From Alternaria dauci (lineage: Eukaryota; Ascomycota; Dothideomycetes; Pleosporales; Pleosporaceae), in NCBI RefSeq assembly GCF_042100115.1, contig NC_091281.1:248001-312000 (forward strand): DNA of 64,000 nt, given 5' to 3'. Each line of letters opens with the position of its first letter. Position 1 is the first letter of the stretch. The notes under the pieces were generated by a model, which searched no databases, was not told where the DNA came from, and saw only the letters and a list, made by a program, of their open reading frames with translations. Both the position numbers and the translations under genes were made by a program. Shown here in pieces: positions 34,538-43,451 of this stretch.

Positions 34538-34945
34538 TCAACCACTCATGGCCGTGTCCTTTGTCGCCTTGGGCTCCACCTCTTCCGCCTTTCCAATCCA
34601 GAGGACGTTGTTACACCTTATGAGGACTTGGCCGAGGGTGCCTGAGCTGACGCCGCCTACGAATTCTTCCGTGTTGGAGAGCTGGATGTTCATGTAGAGG
34701 TCGACCGAGACGAGTCTGCCCTTGTACTCGGTCTCGCCCCACTTTAGCCTGACGACGATGTCTTTGTCGACTCTGCGCATGTGTTAGCGCGTGCTCTGTG
34801 TGGCGAGGGTGGTAGAGGAGCATAGGTGAGGAGGGTATGCGACATACAAGCTCTGGAGCAACGGACGCGGGTTGAAGGGTGCCACTGTCTGACTAGTGTT
34901 AGCTTTGGTTATGACCGCCAGATGAGGAAGGTAGCCTACAGCCAT
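34538..34945 (-). CDS. Sm protein F (spliceosomal snRNP core), 93 aa
   Basis: Three exons on the minus strand: 34945-34940 (6 nt, only ATG GCT), 34888-34848 and 34772-34538. Splicing gives [20 protein letters not shown]. The Sm1 motif follows ([24 protein letters not shown]), then Sm2 ([11 protein letters not shown]). This identifies SmF, one of the seven Sm ring proteins on U1, U2, U4 and U5 snRNAs. The 6-nt first exon is unusual but is supported by GTAGGC and GTATGT donors and by the frame. It diverges from the PPR-like gene. Confidence 0.9.
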
Positions 34946-35521
34946 GTTTGCGACTCGGGCACTGGGCTCGCTGATGTGTAGAGGTGAGTTTGGTGGTTAT
35001 GGCGGTGATAGACGCGGTACCATGGCGGCCGTGGCTGCAGCTTTGGAAAGTCATCGGCAAAAGGTATCGCCGATTGGCCGGGCGCTTCACCGCGGGGAAG
35101 CCGCGCGACACACACGACCACGCCCGGGTGAACGACGGTGTAGTTGAGTCCGCATCTATCGCACGTGTTTCGCATGATTGGCGAACAAGAGATACACGGT
35201 GTATTCAATTCCTCACGTCTTCCATGGCCATGCCAGCACGTCGCCCATGGTGTAGGGGAACGCGACTAGTGGGCGCGCTAAGGATTTATTCCATCTCTGT
35301 ATGATCGAACCATCAGTACCAGCACCGCCTATACGACAAGCCGACATTGCACCTTGACGAGACGACACGTCTGCCCGCCACGTCTTCGATACGACGGTCG
35401 ACCACAGCCGCCCACCATCAACTACACCATTGCGCCCACCACGGTGCGCTGTCTCGCCCTGCCGCCCGCGACCCGGTCCTTCGTCGCCCCTCGGTTCCTC
35501 GCGCAGCATGCCACGGTAGCA
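34946..35521. promoter_or_regulatory. Divergent promoter region (Sm F / PPR protein)
   Basis: A 576-bp gap between diverging starts. The frame of the PPR gene is open from 35354 but contains no ATG before 35522, so the first part is taken as leader. No single motif is claimed. Confidence 0.5.
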
Positions 35522-37534
35522 ATGCGAGCCATCTGGTCCCGGGCAACTCCGACCCCGGGTACCTGCAGATGCATATCATGTGTCTCCCATACCACCGCCC
35601 TCGCTAGACGTGGTGCGCGCACGGCTCCTCGCGCCTCATGGGCACTCGGCACTCCCACGTCGACGTTTGTCTACACGACCATATTCGCAGCAGGTCTGGC
35701 CATCGATGCAAGAGCAAAAGCCGCTAGGAACAAACAGTGGGACAAGGCATTCTCCCAGTTGGCCGGAGATACGGACCATCGGTCTCCAGTAGCAGGTGCG
35801 ACAAATACAGAAGCGACGACGGATGCTGTTACCCTATCACATGGATATCATGGTTTGACCTTTGATGACCTACCTAGCGACCTGGACTGGGATGCCATGC
35901 AGCGCATTGTCGGCATGGAACTGGAAGAAGATGAGGTGCTGGAGACACAAGAAATCCAGTCACAGATTCGAGACTACGCAGACTTGTCGTGGGAAGATCT
36001 GCAATTCGATTCGAGGTTCCCGGGCGCCCAACAGCTGGAATGGCCAGCAAACACTGGTGCTGCTCTCGTGCGTAATAACTTGCCACCGCAGTCATTATGG
36101 GCGCCAGACCGAATGCGCATCATCGCGTTACGAAGACGACACACGTGGAAGAAGCTGGCCATGCAAGAGCTGTCCATCGGACTCCTCATACACGATTTGC
36201 TGTACCATTCCCACGCTGCTCGCTTCTCTGGTGCTCTAAAGGACGAGTATGCCAAGGTGTCGCATCAGATCCGGAACGCCATGGCCTTGACCCCGGAGCA
36301 ACGCACGCAAGCGCGTCTGAACATCCTAGAGGCCATTGAAAACCTCGACAAAATTCCAGTCGACACTCAAGTAGATGATGCCGTCAACGCTCGAATCCAG
36401 GCAGACCACCCGGCAATTCCAAAATACTATCAAGACCCCGACGGCGACTTTTACGCCATCACAGATCAAATGAACCAAGGTATCCAAGGCTTACTCGAGG
36501 AAATCCCCCATGGTAGTGACAAAAAGGAAGCTCTAGCGATCACAAAGATCTGCCACAACCTTCTCGTCTCCTCTGCCTCCCCTGATCTACAGACATTCAA
36601 CACCCTACTGATTGGCTTTCGCCGGTGGCGTCGCCCAAAACTAGTGGATCGTGTTGCCGCATCTCTGATTGTCAGCAAGATTCGCCCAAATGAGATTACT
36701 TGTCGGGAACTACTCAATCACTATGCTTCTGCAAGGCATGGGTACGCTGACGACTTTTCGCGATTCATAACCAGAATGAGAGGGTTGAATGACGCGCTGA
36801 TGCTCGCGAATCCAAACATCTCCATCAACGAAGCAAGTGAAGGTCGACTCATCAGAGTCAACGAAGAGAAGATTTATCAAAAAGTCTACCCAACGCCCAT
36901 GGTTTTCAGCTCCTTGATCATTGGCGTCATGAGATTTGCCGGCTTTGACCGCGCCCTTGACATCTACTACGAGATGAAAACGGATGGCTGGGGTCTCGAC
37001 GTGACGGGACTGACCAGATTGTTGAATGATTGTCTCCGCCGAGCCGATTGGGAAGGCGGCTTGTATGTGTGGGGCGAGATAAACAGCATCAACAAAGCAA
37101 AGGTCAAACATAACGACATGGCCAAAGCATACTCCAACATGCTCGGCTTATGCTCCATCACCGGGAACACGGTTGCCTTCAACCAGATCCTGAATGATCT
37201 TTCCAAAGGCGGTTTCGACCGCGCGAGGATCCTCGCTGCTGCAACCAAGGCAACGGAAGTGGCGCGGAGGAAGAAGGAGTATCTTGCCCCTGCTTGGCTC
37301 GCAGACAATGTCATGATTGCTGCGTCCGAATACATCAACGACATACGAACACCAGAGCCGGAGCCAGCGCTGGCACCAGATTTGGTGGATGATGATAACA
37401 CCATGTTCTCTCAACACGAACCTGATGCCATGGGGGATGGTGCGCATGATATTGCTGAGCCTGATCCCAAGGAACTCTGGGCTCAATGGGTGGAGCGAGA
37501 ATTTGGAGAGAGACCAAAGAAGCCAGAGCCGTGA
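35522..37534 (+). CDS. Mitochondrial pentatricopeptide-repeat-like protein (670 aa)
   Basis: From ATG 35522 the N-terminus is Arg/Ser/Thr-rich without acidic residues (M-R-A-I-W-S-R-A-T), typical of a mitochondrial presequence. A hydrophobic stretch follows at about residues 47-63. Helical repeats appear at about 356-403 (T-F-N-T-L-L-I-G-F-R-R-W ... P-N-E-I-T-C-R-E-L-L) and 457-520 (F-S-S-L-I-I-G-V-M-R-F-A-G-F-D-R-A-L-D-I-Y-Y-E-M-K, then L-T-R-L-L-N-D-C-L-R-R-A). These have the PPR helix-turn-helix pattern. Such proteins bind organellar RNA in processing or translation; the target is unknown. The tail is acidic (E-P-E-P-A-L-A-P). The open frame extends 56 codons upstream with only a TTG start, so a spliced N-terminus cannot be excluded. 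Confidence 0.8.
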   Translation: MRAIWSRATPTPGTCRCISCVSHTTALARRGARTAPRASWALGTPTSTFVYTTIFAAGLAIDARAKAARNKQWDKAFSQLAGDTDHRSPVAGATNTEATTDAVTLSHGYHGLTFDDLPSDLDWDAMQRIVGMELEEDEVLETQEIQSQIRDYADLSWEDLQFDSRFPGAQQLEWPANTGAALVRNNLPPQSLWAPDRMRIIALRRRHTWKKLAMQELSIGLLIHDLLYHSHAARFSGALKDEYAKVSHQIRNAMALTPEQRTQARLNILEAIENLDKIPVDTQVDDAVNARIQADHPAIPKYYQDPDGDFYAITDQMNQGIQGLLEEIPHGSDKKEALAITKICHNLLVSSASPDLQTFNTLLIGFRRWRRPKLVDRVAASLIVSKIRPNEITCRELLNHYASARHGYADDFSRFITRMRGLNDALMLANPNISINEASEGRLIRVNEEKIYQKVYPTPMVFSSLIIGVMRFAGFDRALDIYYEMKTDGWGLDVTGLTRLLNDCLRRADWEGGLYVWGEINSINKAKVKHNDMAKAYSNMLGLCSITGNTVAFNQILNDLSKGGFDRARILAAATKATEVARRKKEYLAPAWLADNVMIAASEYINDIRTPEPEPALAPDLVDDDNTMFSQHEPDAMGDGAHDIAEPDPKELWAQWVEREFGERPKKPEP

Positions 37535-38080
37535 GGCAAAACGGATCTGTACAATATGACATTTCGCGTGTATACTAGTGTATATTACCGCCCTCGAATG
37601 GCGTTCCATCAAATATACATGACACAATTCACTTTACAGTCCATTGGCGCAGTCAATGACAGAGAGCTCACGATTGCTGGAATAATGCTCACGTCCTTCA
37701 TTCACCCTGCGCATTCACCTGCTGCTGCCGTCACATCCGTAGTTTGGCACAATGACGGGCATCTACCAGAAAAACGTTATCGTGTTCCAAATCTCAAGTG
37801 TCACCCGACTGTTGCTTTGCCGGTTGTTTATTTAGATTAACCGCATGAGCGACTTCATTTATCCTCTCGCTTCTGCGGCTTCATCACCAACACCAACGTG
37901 AATTCTTGGCAAAGAATCATGTTGGCACGGCAGGTATGAGTTGCAAAGTTCTGTTGTCGTCTTGGACGTTCCTGACAACAATGCGTACGTACGTGCACTC
38001 TACACTCCGTTTCAGGTAATGGTAGAAGAACAACGTGCTCACTTCATCTAGACTTTGTGATCAACGTCCTCAAATGAAGG

Positions 38081-38096
38081 TTTCATCTAGATGAAA
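38081..38096. repeat. 16-bp perfect palindrome
   Basis: TTTCATCTAGATGAAA reads the same on both strands. A related half, TTCATCTAGA, occurs 37 bp upstream at 38043. It could be a dimeric factor site, but no factor can be named. Confidence 0.5.
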
Positions 38097-39233
38097 ATGA
38101 ACGTCTACGCACCCAGCTTCGTCCAAGCCGAAAAGGGCAGCCATTTTCCGATAACGTTGTTTCCATGTCCAAGAATAGATGGAATGCACTATGGAGATCA
38201 TGCCAACCGCGACACTACGACATGGATATGCAACGGAGCCTCTCCACGACCTTCGATTTCTCAATCGGCTGTACAGGCACAGACACGTTCCCCACACCAT
38301 GCGGGTCGAAGGTCTTAGTTCCGGAATACTTGCGTACATGGAATCTAGACCTCTAGTTGTAACTGACTCTATCTCACAGTCGCCCGAATAGCTAGACCAT
38401 CGCTCAGCCTGCCTTCTTTCAGTTCTGGTCTATTGGAGGCGATCATTGATAAGCCACTCTAATGTCGCATCTACGGCAGACAGCACCTCTACCGACCGCT
38501 TGGATGATGCAACGACAGCGCTGATCAGGACACGATGGCACACGGCCTACACAGTCGATCCTTCACATGTCCTCGATGATCTTGCGTAGGGTCCTCCTGT
38601 ATGAAGCCGTTCGATGTCGGTTACGCATATTAAAATCTAGGTCGGGCTGGATTATGGTCCAGAAGCTAGGAGCCTGCGCATTCGTGCCCGAGTGCTTTTA
38701 AGTTCTGCTAGAGGCGACAGCTGTTACGGCGAGCGATACTGTACCAGTTCTATTTTTGACGGAAATAGCGTTGACGGAACGGCGTTGTATCTGTGCCAAC
38801 ACGTACTGGGTGGTCGTTTGTATTCTACATGCAGGTATGGAGGAAAGGAAAGGCATCAATTGAATCAAAGAACTAAAGTGTGAAAGGCAAGGGAACTGGC
38901 ATAGATCCAGTGAACAATAATTGAGGATGAAGCTTATCAACGTTTTTCGTATTCGGTGGTAGCAGGCACTGCATTCGACGCGAAAACTGGCAGCACCGAC
39001 CAGTGTAGTTCTCCAGAACGTCGTATCTCTCAATCACCCCACACTCAAATCCCAGTCACATATACCGTCCAATCTGCATACTCGCTTGAGGCTGGCTGAA
39101 CCAAACATCCCCTAGCCACAACAGGCATGGCATGTACTTTACCCAGAGTGCCGATTCCGTATCCAACAGCCTCGAACACTGACTATCTACCTACTGACTT
39201 GAGCAGCTAGGAAGTGGCAAAAGCTCATAGGGC

Positions 39234-39241
39234 TATTTAAA
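39234..39241 (+). promoter_or_regulatory. TATA-like box of the repeat-precursor gene
   Basis: TATTTAAA lies about 180 bases before the ATG at 39422, consistent with a 5' UTR near 150 nt. A second AT-rich run (TATATATC) lies at 39312. Confidence 0.5.
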
Positions 39242-39421
39242 GTTTGGTTCAGATGATGTGCATAAATGAAGTATGCCGTTTCTTTCATATCTACTGTACC
39301 CCATCTCTTCTATATATCAGCCGCGCAGACCCTGAGATCTCGCCTTGCAAGCGAACCCCACCCATTTCTTTACTTTTCCAACAATAGCAATCCACCGAAA
39401 ACAAAGCGGCAAAGACTCAAG

Positions 39422-40125
39422 ATGCAGTACCGTTTTGTATCCATTATTGCTGCCGGCGTATTGGTTGGCATGACCAGCGCCGCACCCGTGCCTTCAGCTG
39501 AGGTTCGTCACAACCACATCATCACACCCTTCAACACACTAACAGACCCCAGACACAAACCTTGGGCAATGATCCAGCAAACACCATCGGACTAGGCAAG
39601 CCTTCCACGGTCATAACCTGGGGTAAGCGCGGCGACACGCCCACAAACCCAGACGACGTGCAGCTTGGGCGCCCCACGACGGAGATCATCTGGAGCAAAG
39701 ACAAGAAACGCGGTGTCTCCTTCGGAACCCCAGAAGACATTTTTACCCTCGGCAAGCCCAACACTGTGGTGACGTGGGAGAAGAGAGACGAACCAGATAC
39801 CATCGAGAACGGTGTACCAACGACAGTTGTAACGTGGGGAAAAGAGAAACGCGATGAGGTTGAGCAACCTGATACTATTGAGTTGGGTAAACCTACCACT
39901 GAGATTACGTGGGGAAAGAGAGACGTGACGACTGCTGCCGATCCTGCTGATACCATTGAGCTTGGAAAGCCCAGCACGGTTATCACATGGGGCAAGGAGA
40001 AGCGCAACGATCCTCCTGTGTTGAGTCAGCCGGATTCGGAGACAACGTGGAGTAAGCGTGAGGCGGCGAAGCCGAAGGACGTTTTCAAGCTGGGCAAGGC
40101 TACTACGGTGGTAACGTGGTCTTGA
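39422..40125 (+). CDS. Secreted repeat precursor with eight Lys-Arg-separated units (kexin-processed peptide / RiPP-like), 217 aa
   Basis: Exons 39422-39502 and 39553-40125 flank a 50-bp intron (GTTCGT, CACTAACAG branch, CCCCAG). Residues 1-20 form a signal peptide (I-I-A-A-G-V-L-V-G-M-T-S-A-A). Residues 28-217 are eight imperfect units of 18-28 residues, seven ending in Lys-Arg (R at 53, 80, 105, 127, 150, 178, 196); the eighth ends at the stop. The consensus core is L-G-K-P-[ST]-T-[VE]-[IV]-T-W followed by G-K-R, G-K-E-K-R or S-K-D-K-K-R. Trp occurs at 50, 74, 102, 122, 147, 173, 193 and 216. This layout is that of Kex2-processed secreted precursors (KEPs), including ustiloxin/victorin-type RiPP precursors and repetitive surface peptides. 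The core sequence is not one I recognise. Unit 7 is the most diverged. ATG 39422 is preferred over an in-frame ATG at 39266 because it puts the signal peptide at the N-terminus. Function unknown. Confidence 0.85.
39553..40125 (+). repeat. Array of eight coding repeats inside the secreted precursor
   Basis: Units begin at about nt 39553, 39631, 39712, 39787, 39853, 39922, 40006 and 40060, that is 78, 81, 75, 66, 69, 84, 54 and 66 nt long. Units 5 and 6 share D-T-I-E-L-G-K-P and are most alike. The DNA copies are diverged and the spacers before each core differ. That suggests an old repeat kept under selection for the core rather than recent slippage (inference). Confidence 0.85.
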
Positions 40126-40129
40126 GTGT

Positions 40130-40178
40130 GTAAGTCGTTTATTGCCCTCGTTTAGAATCACAGCTAATGGTGCGATAG
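40130..40178 (+). other. Likely intron in the 3' UTR of the precursor gene
   Basis: A GTAAGT donor starts four bases after the TGA stop. A GCTAAT branch-like site and a GCGATAG acceptor end a 49-bp interval of typical fungal intron size. The prediction is from consensus only. Confidence 0.45.
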
Positions 40179-40460
40179 CTGACAAACAACCTGATCTTCC
40201 TGTTTAAGTTCGTAGAGTGTGAAGGTAAACTCCATCGTTTTAACTCCGCTGAGCTTGAAGCAGGGGTACAAAACCTTGATATCAGTATGGTTTTCTTATT
40301 TCCAGTTTTTCCAATATATCTTTCTCCAATAGCTCCTTGTGTTTAGAAGAATTTGTGACGCATGGTAGTGAGTGAAACTTGCTGAACGAGCCTGGACTAA
40401 GAAGCAAGGGTCAAAAAAGTGCATACGTGCTAACAGTACCATGGTATCGTCTACCACTTC

Positions 40461-41214
40461 TCAAAGTTCTGCTGGAGGTTGTGTAATCTTTGTCAAATGA
40501 TCTCCATTGAGCTCCTTCATGATTTTGCCCAAGCCTTCATGACTATAGTCCTTCTCATTCCACATATCCTGTTCCATGTCAGTAAACACCCTGTTTCCAA
40601 CAAAAAAAGATGCGCACAAAATGCGCCAACTATGACATTGAACGTACCTTATGATACCGCACCTTGCCCTCCTGATCAAGGGTCAAAGTAATCAGACTGT
40701 TGACCTTCTTCGAGATAGGCATTGGCTTGGGTGTGTATTCTTGCTGCAGCTTGAAGATAATTTCATCTGGCTTCGACGAAAGCACTTCCGTCTTGATTGT
40801 CCGGCTACTCTTCATGAGTTTAGGAATGCCTATCATCTGTCAGCAAAGCGCATCGTCCGCGCTGCGCATCTCTGCGGTCAACTACTCACCATACCACTGG
40901 CCCGCGATTTTGTATCTTGTATCGCAGTAGCTCCAGGGATCGTCGTATATCGCTTCTTTGCCGTACACCATCATGTCGTCTTCGCTCGCGCTCCCGGAGT
41001 AGAGATTGCATATTGATTGTACAATCTTTTCTCGCTCTGGTCCTAGTTTGATCGAGTTCTCTGGGTGAGGCTCATAGTCGACGCCTGAAGAGCTGTTTTG
41101 CGACTCATCGGCGTTGTGTGTTAGAGCCACAGGGTCGGGTCGTTTTTCGAACTCGTCCTCGAGGTGCGATGCGAGAGTGTCCTTTCCGGATTTTCCTGTC
41201 ACTAGGAGCGCCAT
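40461..41214 (-). CDS. NTF2-like fold protein of unknown function (204 aa)
   Basis: Exons 41214-40890, 40829-40648 and 40568-40461 with GTGAGT and GTACGT donors. The sequence reads V-Q-S-I-C-N-L-Y-S-G-S-A-S-E-D-D-M, then Y-D-D-P-W-S-Y-C-D-T-R-Y-K-I-A-G-Q-W-Y-G-I-P. After that come F-K-L-Q-Q-E-Y-T-P-K-P and K-D-M-W-N-E-K-D-Y-S-H-E-G-L-G. The helix, the Y-D-D-P block and the beta strands match the SnoaL/NTF2-like superfamily, in a fungal group that is widely conserved but unassigned. The N-terminal ~60 residues are charged and variable. No catalytic residue can be asserted. It is convergent with the precursor gene, whose stop lies about 340 bp away. Confidence 0.8.
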
Positions 41215-42148
41215 ATTGTGTTCGGAAAGAAGGTAGTTGGTCTAAGGCAGTTGCTTGTCTTGGGAACTGCTGCTTTTGATGGACGCAATATCTTGACGTC
41301 ATGGCTAGTTGCGTTGACGTCCTCTCCACGGACCACACAAGACGCGCCTTAAGCCGCCCCATCATGGCCATGCCTCATAGATAATATGCATCACGCTTCG
41401 AAAAAAAAACTGGTTTCACAATCAAGACATGTTCAGAGTACCGTAGACGGTCTGCTATCAATCAATCTGAATCGAGGATTTCTGCACAGCCGCGTAGACT
41501 AGCAACATACTCCCGATGAGATAGGCTGTCGGCATTCAGCGCAGAGCGAGCGTACTTTAATACTCGCACCATCATGCGCTGCAACACCCTATGCAAGCAC
41601 TCTACACCATCCTGGCCTGTCAAGCAGGTTTGTCCCTTCCACTCACCACTGACGTCGTACGGCGAAACATTATGTAGTCGATAAGCCGAAGGAACGAATG
41701 AATCCTAGCTGGAAGGAAGGATAATGCAGCCTACACAGCACGCATTGTGGCGAAATGTCATATATGCTCGGCAGCGTGAACAGATTGGTGACCTAGTAGA
41801 TGACTTTCCCAGCAGGCAGTATGAGATTGTTGTTGGAACCAATCTCTCCATGGTAATGGTGATTCGGGCGAGCAATAAGTTTGATGCCTTCGTGGGCATT
41901 GTCCGGTGCTTCATCGTTCGGGATTGTGAATGTGAGCGCAGTCACGGGTTCGACCATGAGCAGCATGCCACCCAGCAAGCCTGACATCCTGTAGACAAAG
42001 CATATAGGACCGCTGATAATGGTCGGATCAGCACCGGATGTCGAGTCTCGGTATGCGTTGGGGTGCCATTGAAGACCATCAGCGGTTGTGAAGCCCTTGG
42101 AGCGGATAGAATAGACGCTTCATCTCCACCACGATGCATCTTAGCAGG
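41215..42148. other. Intergenic stretch, no gene seen
   Basis: It lies upstream of the NTF2-like gene and downstream of the small minus-strand gene. A poly-A run (about 41399-41409) is present. Open frames are short and overlapping. Confidence 0.5.
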
Positions 42149-42532
42149 TTACGACAGCCATGATTCGTGTAAACGCTCGAAGGAGGTAGGTCGTACCGGC
42201 GGTGCGCGGAGGCGCTTGAATGTGCGTGGGATGGAGTAAGTATTAACCTGGAAACAAACGTGTTAGCATTCAATGTCTAGATCAGCAGGCGTCTGGCCAC
42301 GTACCCTTTCGATTCTTACGTCTTTACCGCTCCCACTTGGTCCCGCTCGCGTGGCATTGCTCATTATTGACAACGTACCGCCGCAATTTGGCATTTGAGA
42401 GGTTAAGGATTTGAAAAAAGACACGCCCGATATAGTGCGGCTGCTGCTGAGAGTCCTAAGCGGAAAACCTGTCGTCGCTAGGCGCAGGCATGCACTGCGT
42501 GCTGCGGTGGGTGAAGGGGTTGCAATTGCCAT
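42149..42532 (-). CDS. Small two-exon gene, mitochondrial-type N-terminus (108 aa), unknown function
   Basis: Exon 1 is 42532-42305 and exon 2 is 42247-42149. The 57-bp intron has a GTACGT donor, a TGCTAACAC branch site and a TTTCCAG acceptor, about as good as fungal introns get, and it joins in frame. The first ~35 residues are rich in Ala, Ser, Arg and Thr and lack acids (A-R-S-A-C-L-R-L-A-T-T-G-F-P-L-R-T-L-S-S-S-R-T-I), as in matrix-targeting presequences. Exon 2 reads Y-S-I-P-R-T-F-K-R-L-R-A-P-P-V-R-P and ends F-E-R-L-H-E-S-W-L-S. The mature part is small and basic. I do not recognise the family; a small mitochondrial subunit or ribosomal protein is possible (inference). Neither exon is long enough to stand out alone. 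Confidence 0.58.
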
Positions 42533-43451
42533 GACGGTAGGAAAGACGTCACGCCACTTGTCAACGCCATGTTTCCATCCTCATTTTTTGACACAGAAAT
42601 CGTGCCCTTGAGGTGGAAAATCAGTCCATCCCCTCAGAGATGATGGGGAGTCGTTTCATGATGCGGAGAAGTTGTTGTCTAGGGTCGTCTGGAGCTGGAG
42701 CTGCCTGCTAGCCTGTGGAGGCTTCACATGCCAAGGCAGTGCCGCAAAGATCGCCATGACTAATGCGAGATTTCGATCTCACGTCTGAACAAGTTATGTG
42801 AAACAAACCAAGCTTCCGCAAAACGCCCGTTTGATTAGCTTTTCCCACGTTGCTCTAGTCTCTGACTCTCTGCACCGCGAATAAGATTGCGATACAAGCT
42901 CGCGTGGTGGAGCTCGGGTCAATGTGATGCGATCCTTCTGGCTTGGACCTGCTCCTCATAAACAGTTCTGCGCTCGCTGCGCGACCGCATCTCTTGTGCG
43001 TACAGGTTCCCATTTGCAGCTCAATTCAGCCTTGCATAAATGATGCGCTGCGACATTCGTGTGGGGCAAACAAAGCTAATGCCAAGGACGGTTTGACGTT
43101 CACAGCCCACGGGTTTACCATGTTTGACATGTCTATATGAGAGCGCGACGCGTATAACATCTCTTGGCTTCGTCGTACAGTCTTACCAACACCGTCATTA
43201 GATTGTTCCCGCTCTTCAGTCCGTTGAAAATGTAGCGATGGCTTCATTTCGGGCGCTTGGTAGGACGGTTGCTTCGGCGCCGAAGCGTACTCATCCAACC
43301 AACTTTCCCACCAAATGGCACACTCCGGAAGTCCGCAAGACGGTAATGTATACTTCACATATAAGACCAGCCATGTGCGCGCTCTTGTAGACCGTAGAGC
43401 ACTAGTTCTTACATACATTCCATACCACACTCGTTATCAAATCGACTCACC
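42533..43451. other. Divergent promoter region (small gene / AA7 oxidase)
   Basis: A 919-bp gap between the small minus-strand gene and the FAD oxidase (+). CTATATGA at 43132 is a weak TATA candidate. A 134-codon minus-strand open frame (43026-43430) has no domain and runs against the oxidase leader. Confidence 0.45.

Larger units (their letters stand above)
37535..39421. other. 1.9-kb intergenic region upstream of the repeat-precursor gene
   Basis: It follows the PPR gene (+) and precedes the KR-repeat precursor (+). Small unrelated open frames only. It contains a 16-bp perfect palindrome at 38081 and the precursor's TATA box at 39234. The length is generous for a promoter and suggests room for regulated expression (inference). 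Confidence 0.5.

Noticed and set aside
35354..35521. TTG-started extension of the PPR protein
   Set aside because: Near-cognate start in a leader; ATG 35522 begins a typical mitochondrial presequence.
39266..39421. Upstream in-frame ATG adding 52 residues to the precursor
   Set aside because: It would bury the signal peptide; the ATG at 39422 places it at the N-terminus and lies at the normal distance from the TATA-like box.
39422..40125. Precursor as a mating alpha-pheromone gene
   Set aside because: Layout is similar, but the units lack the Trp-Cys...Gly-Gln...Cys pattern known from filamentous ascomycete pheromones.
39592..40185. 197-codon open frame antisense to the repeat precursor
   Set aside because: Mirrors the sense repeats; the sense strand has the signal peptide, intron and KR sites.
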